Assembly: GCA_022410635.1 (NCBI GenBank)
Contig: JAJVDF010001201.1
Location: 188,988-252,987, forward strand
Length of the DNA stretch: 64,000 nt
Direction: 5' to 3'
Origin: Tretioscincus oriximinensis
Lineage: Eukaryota > Chordata > Lepidosauria > Squamata > Gymnophthalmidae
Shown piece by piece: positions 47,936 to 61,026 of the stretch (position 1 is its first letter; each line of letters starts with the position of its first letter). The position numbers were made by a program, and so were the translations under genes. Below the pieces are notes generated by a model. The model searched no databases, was not told the DNA's origin, and saw only the letters and a program-made list of their open reading frames with translations.

Positions 47936-49332
47936 TCTCTCTTTGTCTAACCAAGGCCTCCCCTGCTGCATTACTATACTGCTGTTGTTTCTACCATCAG
48001 CATCACTGTCACTACCACCACACAAACATCAAGGCAGAGCATGGAATGGATTGCTTTTCACAGAAACTTGATCCAGGATTATGATCTCAGGAGGAGTCTT
48101 TGGTCCCTTCCACACTACAGGGTAAAACCAAAAATGGAGTTTAAACCCAGGATAACACAATCCTTCGTCGGTTCATATTACCTCAAAAATCTTTATTGTT
48201 CATCAAAGGACATGTTTTTCACACACCTCACCATCTTGGAACCATGGAATGAGAGTTGGGCTGTCTCTGTACAAGGCTGTACACTGCACTAGTACATATA
48301 ACTACCATCCCTCAGACTGCAATTGGAAGGGAGATATGGGAGAAGATACTTAGTAAATTTGCTGGTATTCATATGCTGATCAGTCCAGAACAGCCCTTAG
48401 GGTACATAACTGAACCAAGCAGTTAAGCAATCAAGCAATGTGCAGTAACATCCATGGTTTATTTATTTTATTTCCTACTCTTTATCTCTTTTATTGGCTC
48501 TCTTCCTTTCCCCCTCTACTACATTCCTTTTCTTTGTCATAAATCTTAATATTTACCTATACATGCATTGAACAGGACACACATCAAATCAAATAAAAAG
48601 GAAGCATTTTTGTTTACCCCAGTGAAAACCATGAAATGCACTTACATTTGCTGATGGGCTTGACTTCAATGTACACTTTCTCACAGATTGTGAGAGATGG
48701 GATGGCAGCTGTTCATTACAATTATTTCTTCTTTGTAGGAGCTTAACACTGCTCCTGCCTGACTGGCCCATTTGTGTTAGCTCTAGCACAGAATGAAATC
48801 TACAGGCAAGCTCCTCCTCTTTGGAAACATCTGTCTACATATTCCCAGGAACAAATAAAACAAAGCAATATGCACTACCACTTCATTACTGAAGAAACAG
48901 ACAAAACAATACTAAGTTACTATTTAAGAGAAGCATTATTTGAGGTGAAAGTTATTGTGTGGTAATATTAAATGATACGCATGTGCATAAAAAGTGTGGT
49001 TATTCAACCTACTCATGGTGATAAACACATTATAGACACTATGGATGTTTCCACACACAAGCTTATAGTCCAGAATATAAGGATATTCTGGGCAGTAAGC
49101 CTACACTCACCTCTGTTCACGGGTGCTAGTCCTGAAGACCTCCCCACAAGGCATGCACCCACACTATGGCAACAGCTCTTTGATTCAGTGCCAGGAACGT
49201 GATCTCATATGTCTTTAAACAGTATCTTGCTCCAGCAATGAGGATGACCTGCATGGCAGTGGTACACATGGAAATGGGAACAGATTCCAAGGGGCAACAC
49301 AAAAGAATCACCATTTCTCCACTACCAATAAT
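47936..49332. other. No gene recognised
   Basis: Unique-looking DNA. Around 48098-48190, 'cccttccacactacagggta' resembles one end of a hAT-type MITE but no partner end was found. Confidence 0.35.
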
Positions 49333-49475
49333 TGCGCAAGAATGGTTGTAGCGGGTGGATTGCTGACAATTTATAACAACTTCCAGTGGGGTTGCCTGGA
49401 TGGCACTCAAATAGAGGTACTAATTTGTCATGTTGATGAGCTTTATGACTTTGCATTTTTCCAAAATGGAAGGAA
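49333..49475 (+). repeat. Unclassified dispersed repeat, copy 2
   Basis: The segment 'ggttgtagcgggtggattgc', 'tgacaatttataacaacttc' and 'gttgcctggatggcactcaa' is a diverged copy of 23680-23780. Confidence 0.45.
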
Positions 49476-49559
49476 CATGGTTAGTGAACCTGGCTATGGA
49501 AGGCTTATGATGCCCAAATATACATTTAATACCTAAATACTGCTTCCAAGTTGGAAGTA

Positions 49560-49715
49560 CAAGCAGGATACCTCTTATTTGAAGGGAGTCAATACAGGTT
49601 TTCTCTTTGTTTTCTGCTTGAGAATGTCCAGAAGCAATCGGTAGCTCACTGTGTGTGACTGGATACTGAACTAAATGGGCTGTGGAATCAACATTCCTAT
49701 CCATTCTTATATGTT
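49560..49715 (+). mobile_element. CR1-group LINE 3' end
   Basis: The sequence 'ctgcttgagaatgtccagaa', 'ggtagctcactgtgtgtgac' and 'tactgaactaaatgggctgt' matches 25960-26095 and 10520-10572. Confidence 0.65.
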
Positions 49716-52700
49716 TTCGGTTGGCACAATAATATGTCTATAGTAGAATAAAATCAAGACTAGATCTGTCACATACAAAATACAGTCTTCCCAATTGTGT
49801 AATATACAGTATCTTTCTATAACAGTTGCTCTTAGGATACATAGAAATCTACATAGATTTCCCGGCACATCAACTATAACAGGGATTCCTCGAAGCCCAT
49901 GCCCCTATGCTTACATCACTATGGATTCTTTTTTTTTTTTGTAGAGGCACAAGACATGCATGCAAACAATTTCTAAACTATCCCTTTATTTTGATGTGAT
50001 AAAGAAATGTACAAAACATTAGAAAGTGTTTGATTTATTTTACTCCTGCCTCCCAAAATTGTAGCCAACATTCCTGTATTGTACAGTACATTCAGGTCCC
50101 TTTATTGCATTTATTCTTGTTATCAATCTTAAAGTTTTCTAATAGATAAGCTATTTTTTCAAAATGATGTTTTATAGCCATTCATTATTAAAAAGTCTTT
50201 CATGGATGTACGGAAAATTTTAGTGCAATATACAGTGGAACAACTGAATGACTATTTCATTTATAAACATGCTGGCAGGGAAATGTCTAAAATCATGAAT
50301 GCCAAAATGTAAAGCAAGAATATGCATCCTTCCTTCCTACAGCATCATGATTTGATGGAGCTTCCATGACATTTGTAACTAGAAGGAAAACCTCAAGCAA
50401 CAACTGTACTGTGGTCTGTTAACATTTGGCAAAATACATGCAATGAAAAGGAGTCCGTGTTGCCTTGAAAATGAAACAAGGTTCATGCTGCCTAACAATT
50501 GCTTGTACAATGTGACGCATTCTCCATTTCTTAATTATTAATATTATTTTTTAAAAAGGAATAATAATGAAATGGCTACACACTCAATGCCAATTTGTAC
50601 AAAATTTGTATCATTCTCTTTCTATCAACATCTAGCCCACTATTCGCCTTACGATCCCCGCCTCGCAGTCTAAAATTAGGTCAAAAATTCTTCCACTGAC
50701 TTCATCGAGTAAGACACAAAGACTTTTCTACACAGACAAGACGAATAGCTGAAAATGTGTCTAGCAGTAAATATAGTATGTTAGACCTGTGCTTTTCAAA
50801 GTTAGACACTGTACCTACACGATACAGTTTATTCTTAATTCTGTTACCATGCCTGAAAGAATTGTGATCACTTTCTTCTTACCCAAGGGCACAGTGCATA
50901 ATACAAAGCGAATGTCTGGTTCCCCCACCCTCCCTTTTTCATAAATTTGTGATGCTCTTCATTGCCTTAGAACAGCCTTTGCCAACCTAGTGGTCTCTAA
51001 ATCTTCTTAAATCATCTCATGCAGTAGAGAAGGGACAGTGGGGAGGGGAAGCATTTCATTTCACTGTTGTTTGTGTTTAATCAAAAGCATATTCAAATCT
51101 GTTCAAGCTAACCATAGGCATAATGCCAATGTTTACTGTGATTCTACCATACCAATGAATATTTTGCATAGAGGTCATTGAATCATAGTGATGACTGTTC
51201 TAGTACAGATCATCCAAAACAATACAAGATAACAGGAGCTAAATATTAAAGATGTATAGAATACAGGTAATTATTTCTCCATCTGTGAGAATAGCCAAAC
51301 AGGGGCAGTCCATATGTATGGAACCGTAAATCCCATAACTCCTTGCCGCTGACAAAACTGCCTAGGACTCATAAGCAATTCCCACACATATGCCACAACT
51401 GTGCACTGCATTAAATGCTTCTGGTCATTTGCACAAAGAAGTAGGCTTGGTGTACAAAGTATAATAGTGGATATCTGCCTAGTAGTAGCTCATTTGGGGG
51501 GAGATTCAAACATGAGAAATAGAGACCTCCAACCTTGAAGTTGCAGGTTGGAAACAAAATCTTGACAAAATGTTACTGTTTTCTGGGGTATTTGCACCTG
51601 GGAGCCCTATCTGGACTGTAGTTTAAAGTGGTCTCCTACTGGAATTATCCTGAACACAGTTTTCTTGTCCAGGAATAGGCTAGACACATGGTCGGTAAAG
51701 CTACCATATTCCAAGGAATATGAACTCTGTAACTCCTGAACAAATCAAGCATGAGGCACATATGTAATGGGTGATTCTGGTTCAGATTACTTTTCTGAGA
51801 TGAGAACAAAGTGCTATGAAACACAGTATACAGCAGAGTGTACCTCCTTCTTTGGAGACTGAGCTTTTCATGGCATGTGGGCCATTCTAGTCATTAGCCA
51901 TATGATCTTTTTTTTGTTACAGCCAATGCTCCAGCAACTACAGTTGTACTGGAAAGTAGATGTCACAATCCATACAAATAGCTAGCATGGATTTTAGGGA
52001 CTATGTGGAAGTTGCCTTAAGTTTGATACTAAGTTTTATTCCACACAGATCATGTAGACACATTAATCGTCCTATTAATACACATTGTGATTCTAGGAAA
52101 AAATAATGCCCTTGAACGAATGCAAGACATCACTAACATGGCAATTCTCAAAGAATGAGCATTGTATGTGCAGACTGATAAATTCCACACATATCTCAAG
52201 AATAAACCAACCAGTTTCTTTTAGAGGTGAAAAAACTGAAAAATTCCATATGATTGTCTTTCTCCTCTGTAGCTAAGAACAGGTTATCTTGGTCCCCCAC
52301 CTCATTGTGAGTATAGTGATCACAATGCCCCAGACAGCACAGTCTGGAGATTAATAGTCTGTTTCACTGTTTTGTTTCTAATCTATCCAGCACTCAAAAA
52401 CATGTTCTTCACATAATTAAAACAGTGCAAATCTCTTCTATGTGCTTCTAAAGAATAGATTCCTATGCCTGAATCCCAGCAAATGTGATCGCTGCAATTA
52501 TTAATAAAGTCTAGATCAAAAATGGAGTGTCCTTAAACCTAAGGGCTGTTTAAAAAAAAATAAGCCACAAGCCTGAAGATTGTGGCTAATTTGCATGCAA
52601 AATTAGCATCATCTGCATATTACCCACATATGTCTTGTACAGTGAGCTACAGCTGGAGGATATAATTGCACCTATTATACAATGTCAAGAGTATGAATAT

Positions 52701-52904
52701 TGTGTGTTTTCATGATGAAAGAATTACATTGATTTTGGAAAGAAAATCCCTGATTGCAGACTTGGGCCACTGTGCCTCAAGGCAGTCTTAGCCATCATGT
52801 TTCCTATCGTTGATTTGTTGACAATTGCTGTGGCATCTGTGGCAAACAGACATGGTGGAAATGCAAATACTTCTTTAAGTGTTAATAATGAACATCAGTC
52901 TACT
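49716..52904. other. Unique-looking DNA; possible minus-strand 3' UTR at its left end
   Basis: On the minus strand an AATAAA (49990-49985) is followed about 55 bases later by a genomic A-run at about 49940-49927. Sequence up to about 50900 has scattered CpGs in AT-rich context and no repeat, which would fit a 3' UTR of the minus-strand gene whose exon is at 54991. No stop-containing terminal exon was identified, so this remains a candidate. The rest to 52904 shows nothing recognisable. Confidence 0.3.
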
Positions 52905-53040
52905 CCTTTCCATGTTATTCTCCTAACAGACCTGTGAAGTAGATTAGGCAGAGAAGCAGTGACCTGTTCAAAGTGTCCTGGTGAGTTTCATAGATGTGTG
53001 GGAATTCAAAACCTAGGATTCTCTGGACCTAGCCACTGGG
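52905..53040 (-). mobile_element. MIR-like SINE fragment
   Basis: The order 'tctcctaacagacctgtgaa', 'gtagattaggcagagaagca', 'gtgacctgttcaaagtgtcc' and 'gggaattcaaaacctaggat' is a reversed MIR-like/reptile tRNA-headed SINE with the tail-side 'cctgtgaagtaga' block. Confidence 0.55.
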
Positions 53041-53569
53041 TAAAGTACAGAGTGGAATGTTGGGAGTTATAGTTCAGGAACTTCTGGAACATCACAGTAC
53101 TTCTCTGCTTACGTGCTCTGTAATCATAGCTTCCTCTGCATTTGTCCTTCCAGGGAGGGATGGAGGGGGGCAGGGGTATGGATCTTTTAAACATTTTCCT
53201 GATGCTTTTAGTCATTACGTGCCTTAGGACCAATGGTGAAGGGCAGAAATAAATTCTTAAATAAAGAAATATGTGGTATGATCTAAAAGAGGCTTTTCCC
53301 AAGCTATTCAAATTTAAAGCCCAACCTTGCACCTCTATTGCAGAATACAGTAAGACCATGGAATGAAACAATAGTTTTCCAGAAGCAGGTCTGGAAATCA
53401 GAGAAACACCAAAACAGATCGTCCCAGCAACAGCGAAGGCTGGAATAAGAACCAAGCTGCAAGAATCTAGCTTCTTGTAGGGCAAACCATATTTACTAGT
53501 TTGTAAATTTCATCAGCTGTATGGAGCGAGATTACTAACTCACACCTTTTATTAGTTCACTTCATGTTT
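53041..53569. other. No gene supported
   Basis: The 159-codon minus-strand frame at 53006-53485 runs into the SINE at 52905 and has no domain or splice sites. I treat it as chance. Confidence 0.45.
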
Positions 53570-53680
53570 TACTTTACTTTACTATTTGATTTATGCCCCG
53601 CCCACCCCGTAAAGGGCTCTGGGCGGCTCACAGTGTAATACAAAACAATAAAGTACAAGATAATTATATAAAATCAGTAA
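53570..53680 (-). mobile_element. LINE 3' tail (variant)
   Basis: The reversed tail 'gatttatgccccgcccaccc' and 'cgtaaagggctctgggcggc' belongs to a related but distinct LINE subfamily, in opposite orientation to the fragment that follows. Confidence 0.6.
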
Positions 53681-53719
53681 AAGTCCAGGGTATTATTGGG
53701 ATAAACAGCAGCAAGACTG

Positions 53720-54048
53720 AAATAAGACTTCTCCCATACCAACCTGCCCATGCCTTAAGATCTGCAGGGGAGGCCCTCCTGGTTGTTCCACCCCTTTCAA
53801 CAGCCAATGGAGTGGGAACTCCAGGTAGGGCCTTCTCTGTGGTTGCCCCCAGTCTTTGGAATAGTTTCCCCCTAGAGATGTGTCTGTCATCATCGTTGTA
53901 TTGTTTAGAAGATCTTTGAAGATGCACCTCTTTCATCTGGCCTTTGGCTGTTCATTTTTGTCCCCACTTTTAGATATTGTTTTTATACTGTTTTGGCCAC
54001 CCTGAGACCTTTGAGTTTGGGGTGAGATATATATATATAAATAAATAT
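53720..54048 (+). mobile_element. DYCNALY-type LINE, C-terminal end and 3' UTR
   Basis: The frame at 53593-53919 contains RLLPYQPAHALRSAGEALLV, AFSVVAPSLWNSFPLE and a break near 53915. It then passes into 'catctggcctttggctgttc', 'gtccccacttttagatattg' and 'cctgagacctttgagtttgg', ending in (TA)n and AAATAAATA. It is 5'-truncated to the last ~330 bp. Confidence 0.8.
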
Positions 54049-55537
<1,489 letters not shown>

Positions 55538-55703
55538 NNNNNNNNNNNNNNNNNNNNNNNNNNNNNNNNNNNNNNNNNNNNNNNNNNNNNNNNNNNNNNN
55601 NNNNNNNNNNNNNNNNNNNNNNNNNNNNNNNNNNNNNNNNNNNNNNNNNNNNNNNNNNNNNNNNNNNNNNNNNNNNNNNNNNNNNNNNNNNNNNNNNNNN
55701 NNN
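55538..55703. other. Assembly gap (166 N)
   Basis: Unresolved bases. The open frames crossing it are meaningless. GC-rich sequence directly follows. Confidence 0.98.
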
Positions 55704-55820
55704 GGTGCCGGTACTGCGGCGGGGGTGGTGGTAGGCCCCCCCGCCCCCCCACGGTACTAACGCCACCCCCCCTCGCCAGCGTTAGTACCGTCACCTTTTT
55801 TTCTGGAAAAAAAGCACTGG
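55704..55820. repeat. GC-rich hairpin block beside the gap
   Basis: It contains 'ggtgccggtactgcggcggg' and an exact inverted repeat ACGGTACTAACGC / GCGTTAGTACCGT (55750-55762, 55779-55791), followed by 'tttttttctggaaaaaaagc'. This is probably the end of a transposable element whose rest is in the gap. Confidence 0.5.
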
Positions 55821-56962
55821 TCAGTCTTATCCACTTTTGCTTGATCTTTTGGGGGTTTATACTACCTTTTATCAAAAATTTCCCTTCTATTATTAATCCA
55901 ATCATTAGGAAACTGTTAGTACCAGTTCTGAATAGTCCATCCCATTTTATATTCCAGTATTTAGCTAGAACAGATTGAGATGCTATTAAAAGTTGTTTGA
56001 ATAGGTAAATATCATTAGGATTAAATTCAGTTTATCAGATATTTCTGACAACACAGGGATGAAATACATTGGTGCTTTCTAATGTTTTTCTTTTTTTCTT
56101 TTTTTCTTAAGGCTAAAAACAGATTTAGGTATCCATTGAATTTTCAAATATGGGGATATAGCCGTTTTGCAATTCTATGCCCTAGTAGTTCAGTCTAGGT
56201 ATAACATGAAACCTGCATAACCTGAGTTTAGCCTAATCCAATTAAGTCTGCTATCTCCTGCATACAGTCTTGAGGCTATAACCAGGTGCAGACTTCTGGG
56301 CCTTAACATCAAGTTTTTGTCCTCTCCCTCCACTTCCTCCTCACCTTCTTAACATCCAGTAAAATTAAGAATTATGAAGGATTTTGGTACATGACTTTGC
56401 AACATTTGTACAGTAGACCTGCCTTAAGTTGCAGAAGTAGGTGAAGTAGAAGTAGTTTTATATAATACCATTTCATAGGGTTATGAAAGCATGCATTTTT
56501 GTTACAATCCATTGGTGTGTTCTACACTGCATGTATTTATATATTCAGATTTACTGGGTCATCTTTAGTGCATCAGTGAGTCATCAGTATCTAAATCAAC
56601 TCCTGAATAACAGTGACTATGGATCAAAATTTGGAGGGATGAAAAAAAAACTTAATTGAGGTGAACTTAATGGGAAGCAAGTCAAGTACAACTCTGGAAT
56701 GCTGCTTAATTTGCACTTTTAGAATAATGTAAGGAAAGAAGTACTTGACTGTTGGAAACTAAATGACTCATTTTATACTGAGGCGTGAGAATCTAATCAA
56801 ACGTATTAGGCATTTTCAGTGTTTCCCAGGATGCTGGCCCAAAATGCCATACTGTGGCATTAGCATACGGTGAGTCAAAATATAGATGAGGAGTTTGGAT
56901 TGTGTGAACTCAGCACTTAGGGCAGGGCTGGTAAAACTACATCATTGCCAACCCCCTCAATA
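55821..56962. other. No gene or repeat recognised; presumed intron
   Basis: AT-rich unique-looking DNA. Confidence 0.4.
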
Positions 56963-57044
56963 TATACTGCTCAAAACAATTAAGGGAACACTTTAACATA
57001 GCAGTGTATGTTAAAGTGTTCCCTTAATTGTTTTGAGCAGTATA
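56963..57044. mobile_element. Perfect 38-bp-arm palindrome, Tc1/mariner-type MITE
   Basis: The arms 56963-57000 and 57007-57044 are exact reverse complements around a 6-base loop (GCAGTG). The outer end TATACTGCTCAAAA is of a kind seen in Tc1/mariner-type elements, and TA stands at both borders. The lack of any mismatch implies recent insertion or gene conversion between the arms. Confidence 0.75.
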
Positions 57045-57372
57045 TTACATCTCCCATGAGGGTCAGTCAGTGTAGTCAATGACAAATAATAATAGGGATT
57101 GCAGTTCAACTAGTGGCAGCTTCTAGATTTAAGGGTGGTGTATGTTGTCATCCCTAGCGATTTCCCTCACTCATCTTGATCACCAACCTCTATATTCAAC
57201 AGCCTCTGGAAGTGCACAAGTCACAGTAACACAAAGATAAAATACAGGGAATAGTCTAAAACATACTTAAAATTCAATGCTGCCTCTCTCCCGCTTATCA
57301 TGTGAAAAAGTTAAAATCCAGAGCATCAAATCTTATGCATCAAAAACCTGGGTGAAGAGGTACGTTTTAATC
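57045..57372. other. Unclassified; LINE-like debris possible
   Basis: The sequence 'aaaacctgggtgaagaggta' just before the SINE at 57373 and 'gaagaccctctccttgacat' at 57758 look like parts of one reversed old LINE split by that SINE. The match is weak. Confidence 0.3.
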
Positions 57373-57650
57373 AAGAAGAAGAATAGTCTGGCATTTATAC
57401 CACACTCTCAGTGTTCAGAGCGTCTTACAGGGTTAATTTTCACTTGAAGGCTTACATCAATTCTATCTTCCCCACCATGTTAATGATGGTACTTATTAAT
57501 CTAATTACAAATTGCATTTCTTTGGAATAGCTGAATTGGCTAGAACTGCAGGCTAGCAAAGGGTGCCCACGCCTTTCCACATCCAACCCAGGTTTTCAAC
57601 ACCAGATCTCCTAGGTGAGAGACTGACTCTTACAGACTGTGCCATTCAAG
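57373..57650 (-). mobile_element. tRNA-derived SINE ('SINE B'), full length
   Basis: Reversed, the head is damaged ('gaatggcacagtctgtaaga'). Then come 'gttggatgtggaaaggcg', 'cagttctagccaattcagct', 'gaagatagaattgatgtaag' and the 3' end 'actgagagtgtggtataaat' with a (CTT)n tail. It supplies the complete 3' end of the family. Confidence 0.75.
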
Positions 57651-58169
57651 CAATGAAAACCATATAAGGTAGGTACTGATGAACCTGATAGAGCCTGGAA
57701 GTCACCACATAAAATAAAATGTCCTTTCCCCTTGTGTCTCAGTTGAAGGTAAAACTTCAAGAAGACCCTCTCCTTGACATCTCATTATTTGATCAGATCT
57801 AAATCGGAGAATGACTTGGATACAAGCCATTTTGGACTTTATATGTAAATAATCAGAATTATTTCTAATTATGGTAGAATTGTTATATGTACAATATAAC
57901 ATCTGTGACAATCCCAACATAGCCTTTCAGTATAGCGAGATTAAATCTGGTGGTATTCCACTCTGAGAAAATTCAAGTGAAGAATTTCCCAGGAAAAGAA
58001 CCCTGTTTATTATTATTTTCTATACATCAGGGCTGAAATGTGGACAAGAAAATGATCACTACAAGTGAAATCATCTAGAACAACAAGATTCTGTGCTGAC
58101 ACTGCACCAGAATATTTTGGCTCTCAGTGAGGATCGCAGTTTCCTATAATTCTCATTTTGGTCTATCTA
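57651..58169. other. No gene recognised
   Basis: This may contain the other half of the old LINE mentioned for 57045-57372. The minus frame at 57702-57920 has a stretch faintly like the LINE C-terminus (GEGLLEVLPSTETQGERTF). Confidence 0.3.
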
Positions 58170-58263
58170 CTTATCAAGGGATTCTCAAACGAATCCTTCA
58201 TTGGGCAGGAGGTTGGACCCGATGACCCTGGAGGTCCCTTCCAACTCTATAATTCTATGATTT
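58170..58263 (+). mobile_element. CR1 LINE 3' end
   Basis: The sequence 'gggcaggaggttggacccga', 'tgaccctggaggtcccttcc' and 'aactctataattctatgatt' is a well-conserved CR1 terminus. Only about 95 bp is present. Confidence 0.88.
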
Positions 58264-60862
58264 TTTTTTAAAGTTAAAAACACATTGGGTATAGCTTAAT
58301 TATAATTCTCTTACTTTTTCAAGAAAAAGGAAATTGGCAACAAAATAGCATATAGGTTTAACACCAATTTCCATTAAAAGAAACATACTTGGATTTTTCC
58401 ACACACACACTTGCTGAGTAGGAATGGACACTAAGAACTACCTCCATCTTTTGGCGGGAAGGTATGCTTCCCACATTTTGCCCAGTAACAAAATATGGGC
58501 ACGGCATTTCAGATCAGCTTTGTCTGACAGCTTTCCCCAAACATACCATGTATGATGTTTACCCACCTAATTATGATTAGAAAGGCACACCAAATATATT
58601 TGAACACGGAAGGGTTTGACTGCACCATTCACATTTTCTGCAAAAATGTTTCCGCAGTGCAGGACTGATTTTGGACTAGGAGAGGAGGAAAACGGGTAGC
58701 AAAGTTTTGGATTTAGGGTGATTCCACATTGGCTGGTATGGAGCTTCCATTCTTCACATCTACATTTGCATGTGAAAGAGATGATACTAGTATGGTCCAG
58801 AATGGCCCGGTAAAGCAGCCATATGTTGCAGGAATGGTTTTGCAATGATTAGGGAACAGTGAAGTGATCAGCAGGTTTGGACTTTTCTGTAAATCACTTG
58901 GAATTTTCTCCAAGTGTATCTTGGGCCATGTCCTAAACAACCATTCTCTCAAACTCAGGTCTCCAGTGTTGCAACAGGAGCTGTCTGGTAGCAAGCAGTT
59001 CCACTGGAATGCTCTCCCTTGTTTTGCCACTGGCTTCTTCTGCAAAAGATACTCCACAAGCCTTCCAATGGCATTGTAACTGTGACACCCAACCTTCATG
59101 CTCCCCTCAAAACCATACGGCTAGCAGGGGAGGGTACTGGATGCTTTGGAATCAGCAGATGCCGCTAAACATGGAAACTTGTTAGAGGTGTACAAAGTCA
59201 CAGCCTATCTCTCATTTTACCATTGGATTCCATGTCTTACAGATCATGTCCACACCAGGGGTCAACCTGCATCTTTATGGCTTTCTTTTTTTCTGTAGCC
59301 TATAGCACTGGAAGTATATACCACCTTGAATCTGCTACTGGAAGCAGTGATCATCAGACAGCCCAGTATTAACTAATTAATTAAATAAGTTGAATAGTTT
59401 AGGGCTGGGATGTATGGTAGACGAAAGAGACCTAACATCATGCAGCTTAACCTCTATAATTTGGTCACTTTGTGAAAGTGCCCAAGAATTTACGACAATA
59501 ACTATTCAGCACTTTCTGCAAAAAACAAAGGTCATCACTTCTTTTAAAGCACAGCATGGCTTAAAATTCTCTACGCTGCCTCTTTATCTCTCAGCTAGAG
59601 TCAAGATTAGGTTTCAGGATAGTAGGAAGTACCTTAGAATAAGTCCCTGCAATCATCTGCCAGCAGGAAGGAAATGAATTTCGCCACAGAACGCCTAATT
59701 TTTAAGTTTTACTATTTTCTGATAACTTTGTTCTGTTTATGGCAAGGTCAAACAGTTCACTGAATATTTTCTTGTCTATGGCTGTTCCTGTCACTCACTG
59801 CAGTGCAACTACAATAACAACTGTGCCTTCACTTCTTCAAATGAAAAAAGAGATTGTTTGCATTTGCAATTCATCAGTGCAGCATTTCTGACTTCACCCA
59901 TTCCCCAATATGTTAATTTAGAGGTAAAAGTAAATTTTAAAAGTGGATATGCCAAGCTAGGTAAGTAACTGGTTATGTAAACAATTTATATGCATGATTC
60001 CTAGCATTATTCAATGGGATGCTAATAGAAGAGAAAATGAGACAGGGTGATTCCACAATGACTGATAATGGAGGATTTTTTTTTCTTTAAGCCCACAACA
60101 GTGGGAGAAAGGCATGTTCCTAGTGTGCTTATTGGTCCATAATCTGGCCACGGTAGAATTACCCAAGTCCATCCAGTTCCCCTTTCCTGTAAAAGTTCTT
60201 GGGATTTTTGATGGTGACAAACTAGAAGTAAATGGGACATACATACATTATATATTACCAAATGTATTCACTCATACCTCCATTCACTTCAAGTTTACTA
60301 TTCGAATGATACCTTGGACTGTTTGTTCTCTTATGTGCATTAACTTCAGAAGCAAAAAACTTTTCAAATTATTCTGAATTAAATGGCTACTATATGTATC
60401 AGAGTTTATACGAATGAATGCAGTGATAGAGTTTGGATTATTTTGGATCTGACTGAAGTCTCATGGTGATGGTTATGCATACTTTTGTGACTACTTAAGT
60501 GTCACAAGATGGAAAAGTGGCGTACAAATATAAATTATGAAGTATGGATTTAACCTGACATTCTGCTGACAAGATTCAATTTTATTTTACTATTTCAATA
60601 ATAAAATGATTTTATTATTTTATCTGCTGTATCAAGTTATTTCCGTACTGGTCCAAGTACTGATTTACTGTGTGTTTGAGTTGTATGATATGTGCCATAC
60701 AAAATGCATTCCAATGGAAGAAAAATGGGGACCATAAAATGTAAAGCAATGATACCAGATTACCTATATCTATTTTGTTGCTATAAGCAAGATGCTTTTA
60801 ATTGATCTATTAGCTGTATTTAAGCACAAATTTATTTTTTCTAGTATCAAAGAATAAGGAGA
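58264..60862. other. Presumed intron; two ends of an unclassified DNA-transposon-like repeat
   Basis: No gene was recognised. 'gggtgattccacattggctg' (58709) and 'gggtgattccacaatgactg' (60046) start two related segments that also share 'tggtcca.aat..ggcc.cggta'. The 128-codon minus frame at 58713-59099 overlaps this repeat and is unsupported. Confidence 0.4.
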
Positions 60863-61026
60863 GTTTATTTATTTATTTATTCTTATACCCTGCCCTATAC
60901 CCGAGTATCTCAGGGCGGCCAACCATAAAACAATACATAATTGACATAATTAAAAACAGTATAAAACAATATCTAAAAGTGGGTAGAAAATGATATTTCT
61001 TCAGCCAAAGGCCAGGTGAAAGAGGG
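60863..61026 (-). mobile_element. DYCNALY-type LINE, 3' tail
   Basis: The reversed tail 'tttatttatttattcttata', 'ccctgccctatacccgagta' and 'tctcagggcggccaaccata' is followed by 'atctaaaagtgggtagaaaa' and 'cttcagccaaaggccaggtg'. It retains the last codons of the coding end. Confidence 0.8.

Noticed and set aside
49927..51195. Processed pseudogene with A-tail on the minus strand
   Set aside because: No direct repeat was found at the other end; the similar 'catcactatgattca' near 51180 is inverted, not direct, and no coding body was recognised.
53006..53485. 159-codon minus-strand frame
   Set aside because: It runs through a reversed SINE and has no domain, splice site or upstream start context.
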